A stretch of 64,000 nt of DNA. Source: Gudongella oleilytica. GTDB taxonomy: Bacteria; Bacillota; Clostridia; Tissierellales; Tissierellaceae. Location: assembly GCF_004101785.1 (NCBI RefSeq), contig NZ_CP035130.1:1612001-1676000 (forward strand), written 5' to 3'. Of the stretch, positions 60,142-64,000 are shown one piece after another (position 1 is the stretch's first letter; every line of letters begins with the position of its first letter). Under the pieces are notes generated by a model. That model was not told the DNA's origin. It did no database searches and was given only the letters and a program-made list of their open reading frames with translations. The position numbers were made by a program, and so were the translations under genes.

Positions 60142-61748
60142 AGGATCAAAAGCCCCCTTTCGTTGTAGACACTCTCGACAATCCCGTTGCCGCCGATGGT
60201 GGCTCTAGCAAGCCCCATGACAAGCGCGACCGCGCCGTCTATTTTTTCAGTAGATTTCTTCTTGTTTGGCTTGATGTTGCCCGCCGCGTCCTGATCAACT
60301 ATGACGTTTGCCATGTTCCAGTCCAGTACAGGGTGACGACCATGCCGAATCCGGCCCTCCATCACAAACTGGTACAGGTCCTTGGAGGGCGGGGACATAC
60401 TGATGAAGCCCTGCCCGAAGGGGAAAACAACAAAGCCGTGTTCTGCTCCCAATTCCTCCAGATCTCTCCGTATTTTTTCAGCACCATAACGGTCGTAGGC
60501 GATTTCACGGATTCGAAATTGCTCTGATAATTTGGAGATGAACGCCACAATGTAGTCGTAGTCGACAATATTGCCCTCAGTAGTATTGAACACCCCTATC
60601 TTCTTCCATACAGCGTAGGGAACATGATCACGGCGGGTGCGGAGATCGATAACATCCTCCGGTAGCCAGAAAAACGGCAATACGGTATACTTCGAGTCAC
60701 CCGAGCCGGGTGGGAAAACCAGAACGAGGGCGGTCAGGTCGCCTGTAGAGGATAAATCCAGCCCACAGTAGCATTCACGCCCTTCATAATCTTCAGGTTT
60801 CAAGACCTCCCCACAAGCGTCCCATTTATCCATTGGCATCCATCGGATGTCGGCGTTGCACCATTCGTTCAAGCGAAACTGCCGAAAATGCATTTCTTCA
60901 GCGGGGTTTTGTTTTGCCTGCTCGTAGGCGGCTTGCACCGTCTCAAATGGAATCGTCACACCGATGGAGGGGTTTACGCGCCGCCAAATGTGCTCATCCT
61001 CCCAGTTATCATCCTCCTCAATGCCAAAAACAGCGGGGTAAAAGGCTGGATCAATTTTCGAACCGTCTAATACAGCCTTCGCCTTGCAGTGGATTTCGTA
61101 ACAAATCGAAGTCTTGTCGCGCCCCGCAGTGGTGATAAGAAAATAGAGAGGCTGCCGTCTGGCATCACCTGTGTACTTGGTCATGGTGTCGAACAGCTCA
61201 CGGGTCTGCTGGGCAAAGAGTTCATCGAATATAAGCCCCGACACGTTGAAGCCCTGCTTGGATTTAGTTTCCGAGGACAGCACCCTGTAGAAGCTGTTCA
61301 TATGGGGAAAAATGATTCGCTTAGTAGATGGCACGAGCTTGGAGAGATCTCGCAGGTCACCGCATTGCTCCACCATAGCCTTGGCGGTGTTGAATACGAT
61401 GCTCGCCTGATTAATGTCAGCAGCACAGGAATAGACCTCCGCTCCGGCTTCACCGTCTGCAAATAGAAGGTAGAGGGCGATTGCCGCCGCAAGCTCTGAC
61501 TTGCCATTTTTCTTTCCAACCTCAACATAGGCAGTACGGAATTGCCGATAGCCGTCCGCATCCACAATGCCGAAAATGTCACGGATAATTTGCTCTTGCC
61601 AGGGCATGAGGTGAAATGGCTTTCCGTACCACTCACCTGTGGTGTGCTTGAGCATTTGAATAAAACCCACCGCAAAGTCAGCTCGCCGCTTGTCATAGTG
61701 GCTTGTCGGCAACATCAGTTTTGTCGGTGTGTATGTGAAAGTGCCCAT
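60138..61748 (-). CDS. terL: Terminase large subunit
   Basis: The 536-residue packaging motor has an N-terminal ATPase with Walker A VGKKNGKSELA near residue 80 and Walker B GLIFDELFAQ near 175, and a C-terminal nuclease (GLDLSSTGDLTALVL with the acidic pair, then an Asp in DGAVALVMGLA). It cuts concatemers and pumps DNA into the prohead. I set the ATG at 61748 because AGGAGG precedes it; the frame is open 30 codons further, without a site. The small terminase gene is not in the window between it and the methyltransferase. Confidence 0.95.
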   Translation of the reverse strand: MGTFTYTPTKLMLPTSHYDKRRADFAVGFIQMLKHTTGEWYGKPFHLMPWQEQIIRDIFGIVDADGYRQFRTAYVEVGKKNGKSELAAAIALYLLFADGEAGAEVYSCAADINQASIVFNTAKAMVEQCGDLRDLSKLVPSTKRIIFPHMNSFYRVLSSETKSKQGFNVSGLIFDELFAQQTRELFDTMTKYTGDARRQPLYFLITTAGRDKTSICYEIHCKAKAVLDGSKIDPAFYPAVFGIEEDDNWEDEHIWRRVNPSIGVTIPFETVQAAYEQAKQNPAEEMHFRQFRLNEWCNADIRWMPMDKWDACGEVLKPEDYEGRECYCGLDLSSTGDLTALVLVFPPGSGDSKYTVLPFFWLPEDVIDLRTRRDHVPYAVWKKIGVFNTTEGNIVDYDYIVAFISKLSEQFRIREIAYDRYGAEKIRRDLEELGAEHGFVVFPFGQGFISMSPPSKDLYQFVMEGRIRHGRHPVLDWNMANVIVDQDAAGNIKPNKKKSTEKIDGAVALVMGLARATIGGNGIVESVYNERGLLIL

Positions 61749-61857
61749 CGGCGAACCTCCTTTCAAAACAATAAAAAAGACCTCCGTAATGGAAGCCCTG
61801 AAAGATATTAATACGAGGAATAGCCCCTGATGGGGCAACCCTCTGATGTATGTTAGA

Positions 61858-62082
61858 TTATGCCAGCTGTTTAATTACGTCCTCACCGCAAACCACGCCG
61901 AGGGTGGAACCGTTGTCCCAGAGCACAAATACTGTGGCGGTGTCATCCACGAAATCAACTGTTCCTTGGTCACCGGGTTTCGATGCAGAGTAAGGATCGT
62001 TCATGGCTACCAACTCAACTCTAGTGCCCCGCGGATATTGCTTGCGAATTCTATCAACCGTTTCTTTATTCGGAAACATCAT
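61858..62082 (-). CDS. DUF4314 phage protein
   Basis: The 74-residue protein has the DUF4314 pattern: FPNKETVDRIRKQYPRGTRVELV at the start in pieces, GDQGTVDFVDDTATVFVLWDNG and VVCGEDVIKQL at the end, an SH3-like small beta barrel. Its function is unknown; members sit before terminase genes in Clostridial prophages. Two adjacent ATG codons follow GGAGG by 6 bases; I used the first. It overlaps the end of the next gene by 17 bases. Confidence 0.82.
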   Translation of the reverse strand: MMFPNKETVDRIRKQYPRGTRVELVAMNDPYSASKPGDQGTVDFVDDTATVFVLWDNGSTLGVVCGEDVIKQLA

Positions 62083-63022
62083 CGCACACCTCCGTGCTTT
62101 TCTTGGTGCCGGACTTGAACGCAGAATTTCCGACAAGGTTTTTCAGGAGAATTTTGCGCACCTGTTTATACTCATCCCCGATAAACCCGAGCCGCAACAG
62201 AAAGCAGCGGAAGGCGTATTTTTCATTATCGACTGCCTTCTCATGTGCTGTGACTCGTTTTTGCTTTTTGGCTGCTGCACAAAGCGCGCCGATGAAACGG
62301 GAGTATGCAGCTACTTCATCGCTTTCGGCCGTGAACTTGAACCACGGAAATTTGAGCGTGGTCTCCGTCCGTTCAACAGGAAGGGCCTCTACGTCAAGGG
62401 CTTTCTTGATGAGCTCCGCTTTGCTGGCAATCAGCTTTTCCAGATTGGTGATTCCTTCATCGGTCATAAAGGAGAGTGGCATTTCAATGGTCAGCTGGTC
62501 GGATTCATCTGGTTCGGGAACATCGCTAGCCTGCATGCCATTTTCACCCTGCCAGTCCTCGCGGAGAGTACGCCCAAGCCCAAGCTCCTCGCGCTCGTCC
62601 ATCCGTAAATCCTCAAAGGCGTGAATGTCATCGCCGCCGTACTGCCCGCGATTTGAGTAGTCGGGTACATTCTCGGCATCGAGCTTCATGCGGCGCATTT
62701 CACGCTCAGCCCAAAGCTCAGCTTCACCATTTAACTCTTCAATGGAGGATGTTGCACCCATTCCGCCAAGCCCACTCTCGTAGGTATCGGGTTCATCATA
62801 TTCGCGCTCCACCGCTTCAAAACCATGAAGCCCATGCAGGTCAGCCTCGAGGTCAAGATTGTCTGGGCCTTTGACTACGCCGTTTTTATCGATGTGGTAT
62901 CTGCCTACCTCGTAGGCGAAGGTCGGCGCTCCAAGATAATTGGTCGGGGCATTCAATTCCTGACTGATCGCTGTTATTAGGGATTTTCGTTCCAGACCCG
63001 TTACGTTGTAGTTGATTTTCAT
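62066..63022 (-). CDS. Conserved prophage protein (virulence-protein-like)
   Basis: The 318-residue protein starts MKINYNVTGLERKSL, has EVGRYHIDKNGVVKGPDN and a very acidic middle (residues 55-175), and ends in a basic helical part (KKQKRVTAHEKAVDNEKYAFRCFLLRLGFIG, here in pieces). Proteins of this kind are widely annotated as virulence protein in Firmicute prophages, without a known function; I recognise the family only loosely. It is transcribed between the methyltransferase and DUF4314 genes. The 36-base repeat lies in front of it. Confidence 0.6.
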   Translation of the reverse strand: MKINYNVTGLERKSLITAISQELNAPTNYLGAPTFAYEVGRYHIDKNGVVKGPDNLDLEADLHGLHGFEAVEREYDEPDTYESGLGGMGATSSIEELNGEAELWAEREMRRMKLDAENVPDYSNRGQYGGDDIHAFEDLRMDEREELGLGRTLREDWQGENGMQASDVPEPDESDQLTIEMPLSFMTDEGITNLEKLIASKAELIKKALDVEALPVERTETTLKFPWFKFTAESDEVAAYSRFIGALCAAAKKQKRVTAHEKAVDNEKYAFRCFLLRLGFIGDEYKQVRKILLKNLVGNSAFKSGTKKSTEVCDDVSE

Positions 63023-63075
63023 GGTATAAACCTCCGTTTATTCTGGATTCCGAAGGCTTCACACGCCTTCCGGTG

Positions 63076-63111
63076 ATTACATTCATCACTCTAAAAGGCT
63101 GTAATAGCAAG
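63076..63111 (-). repeat. 36-base prophage repeat, copy 2
   Basis: This copy differs at 6 of 36 positions from the copy at 45326-45361. It lies in the 115-base space between the methyltransferase stop and the start of the conserved prophage protein, in the same orientation relative to transcription. Confidence 0.7.
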
Positions 63112-63137
63112 TCTTTTGTGTAGTTTTAGATTAATAA

Positions 63138-64000
63138 TTACCTACTCGCGACCTCTTTCACCAAATCAGCATATTTAAGCGTAACGCCTCCTCGCTCACA
63201 GGTAATGTCCTCGCCACCGTTTTGCATGAATTCAGCGTAGCGGCGCAGGATGACGCTTGCGTACTTTTCATCAAGTTCAAGCATAAAACAGGTGCGGTCA
63301 AGTTGCTCGCAGGCAATAAGCGTCGATCCGCTACCGCCGAAGGTATCCAGCACGATTGCGTTGGCTTGACTGCTGTTGGCTATAGGATATGCCAATAAAT
63401 CCAGCGGCTTGCTCGTCGGGTGGTCGGCGTTCTTTTTCGGCTTATCGAAATTCCAAATCGTGGTCTGCTTGCGGTCGGAGTACCACTTATGCTTGGCTGT
63501 ATCCTTGAAAGTGTACAGCACCGGCTCGTGCATCTGTTGATAGTCGCCTCGCCCAAGCACGAGGGAGTTTTTCACCCAGATGCAAGTGGTGGAGTAGTGG
63601 AAGCCAGCGTCCACGCAGGCGCGGAAGAAGTTCACTTTTTCTGAATCCGAATGGAAGCAGTAAAAAGCCCCGCCGTCAGCGAGGTTTTCGTAAAAGCACT
63701 TGAACGACGAGAGCAGGAAGTTGTAGAACTGATCCGCTTTCATGCTGTCGTTTTTAATTTTCAGTCCGCTCGCCGATTCAAAACTGACGTTGTACGGCGG
63801 GTCGGTCAGGACCAGGTTTGCCTTGCGACCGTCCATTAGCTTTTTAACTGTGACTGAATCAGTAGCATCGCCGCAAATCAGCCGGTGACGCCCAAGTGTC
63901 CATACATCGCCGGGCAAAACAAAAGCCGCCTCGGTGAGAGCGGCAGTAAGATCAAAGTCGTCGTCTTGCACGTCGCCGCTATCCGCAGCGAACAGTTTCT
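63138..64000 (-). CDS. DNA methyltransferase of the ParB-associated type, C-terminal part
   Basis: The gene continues past the right edge; the frame is open through position 64000. The visible part has TDPPYNVSFES (motif IV) near residue 60 of the visible frame and later DTFGGSGST (motif I, the SAM site), an order that marks a beta-class enzyme making N6-methyladenine or N4-methylcytosine. The upstream end (KLFAADSGDVQDDDFDLT) is of the type seen when an N-terminal ParB/Srx nuclease-like domain precedes the methylase, which would lie outside the window. It probably protects phage DNA from host restriction. Confidence 0.85.
   Translation of the reverse strand, partial: KLFAADSGDVQDDDFDLTAALTEAAFVLPGDVWTLGRHRLICGDATDSVTVKKLMDGRKANLVLTDPPYNVSFESASGLKIKNDSMKADQFYNFLLSSFKCFYENLADGGAFYCFHSDSEKVNFFRACVDAGFHYSTTCIWVKNSLVLGRGDYQQMHEPVLYTFKDTAKHKWYSDRKQTTIWNFDKPKKNADHPTSKPLDLLAYPIANSSQANAIVLDTFGGSGSTLIACEQLDRTCFMLELDEKYASVILRRYAEFMQNGGEDITCERGGVTLKYADLVKEVASR

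Noticed and set aside
61749-61838. Longer N-terminus of the large terminase
   Set aside because: The extension has no ribosome site, while AGGAGG precedes the ATG at 61748.
1-64000. CRISPR arrays, rRNA or tRNA genes
   Set aside because: No regularly spaced repeats and no tRNA- or rRNA-like sequences were recognised on reading through.

Overview
The window looks like a chromosome segment of an anaerobic, low-to-mid GC Firmicute (class Clostridia or a close relative). The reasons are strong AGGAGG-type ribosome sites, frequent TTG and GTG starts, and genes for amino-acid fermentation (tryptophanase, a RocB-type peptidase) next to a BmpA/NupN-type nucleoside transporter. I cannot name the species.

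Region 1 (1-28.9 kb) is ordinary chromosome, mostly on the minus strand. It holds Mn-type superoxide dismutase, a lipoprotein hydrolase, tryptophanase with an HD-domain protein, a two-component system, a RocB-like M20 peptidase, a universal stress protein, and a peptide/D-amino-acid cluster (N-acyl-D-amino-acid deacylase, class A beta-lactamase-fold serine hydrolase, B3/B4 editing-type domain). A complete BMP-type nucleoside ABC transporter follows. A short plus-strand block carries an unknown small protein, a single-domain ArsA/Get3-type ATPase and a cold shock protein. PhoH/PIN, DUF488, an alkaline-phosphatase-superfamily enzyme, an MFS transporter, NudC, a membrane protein, a broken MoaD-like gene, a CoA-transferase and a MarR/WrbA pair complete the region.

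Region 2 (29.4-33.2 kb) is a scar zone. It contains the start of a MASE3 sensor gene joined to an IS1634-type transposase remnant, a cut-off HAD gene, a likely insertion-sequence end, and a serine recombinase that has lost its catalytic domain. One intact gene, a glutamate-synthase-like FMN enzyme, lies inside it.

Region 3 (33.2-42.4 kb) is accessory. It carries a ferritin-like protein, MscL, a GGDEF protein, and an unusual unit: a 1830-residue S-layer-anchored protein, a small PH-like protein overlapping its start, and a divergent 508-residue regulator of unknown type, with TTGACA repeats between them.

Region 4 (42.4-64 kb) is most of a siphovirus-type prophage read on the minus strand and leaving the window at its early end. 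In transcription order it runs methyltransferase, conserved phage protein, DUF4314, large terminase, portal, ClpP-type protease, HK97 capsid, head fiber, connectors, tail tube, tail chaperones with a CCCAAAC -1 frameshift site, gp10-like protein, tape measure, Dit, Tal-like/collar protein, Gly-rich fiber, holin, amidase, a small HTH/zinc protein, a 51-residue protein, and two tandem large serine recombinases next to the chromosome junction. A 36-base motif (30 of 36 identical) occurs twice in it, about 17.7 kb apart on the same strand.
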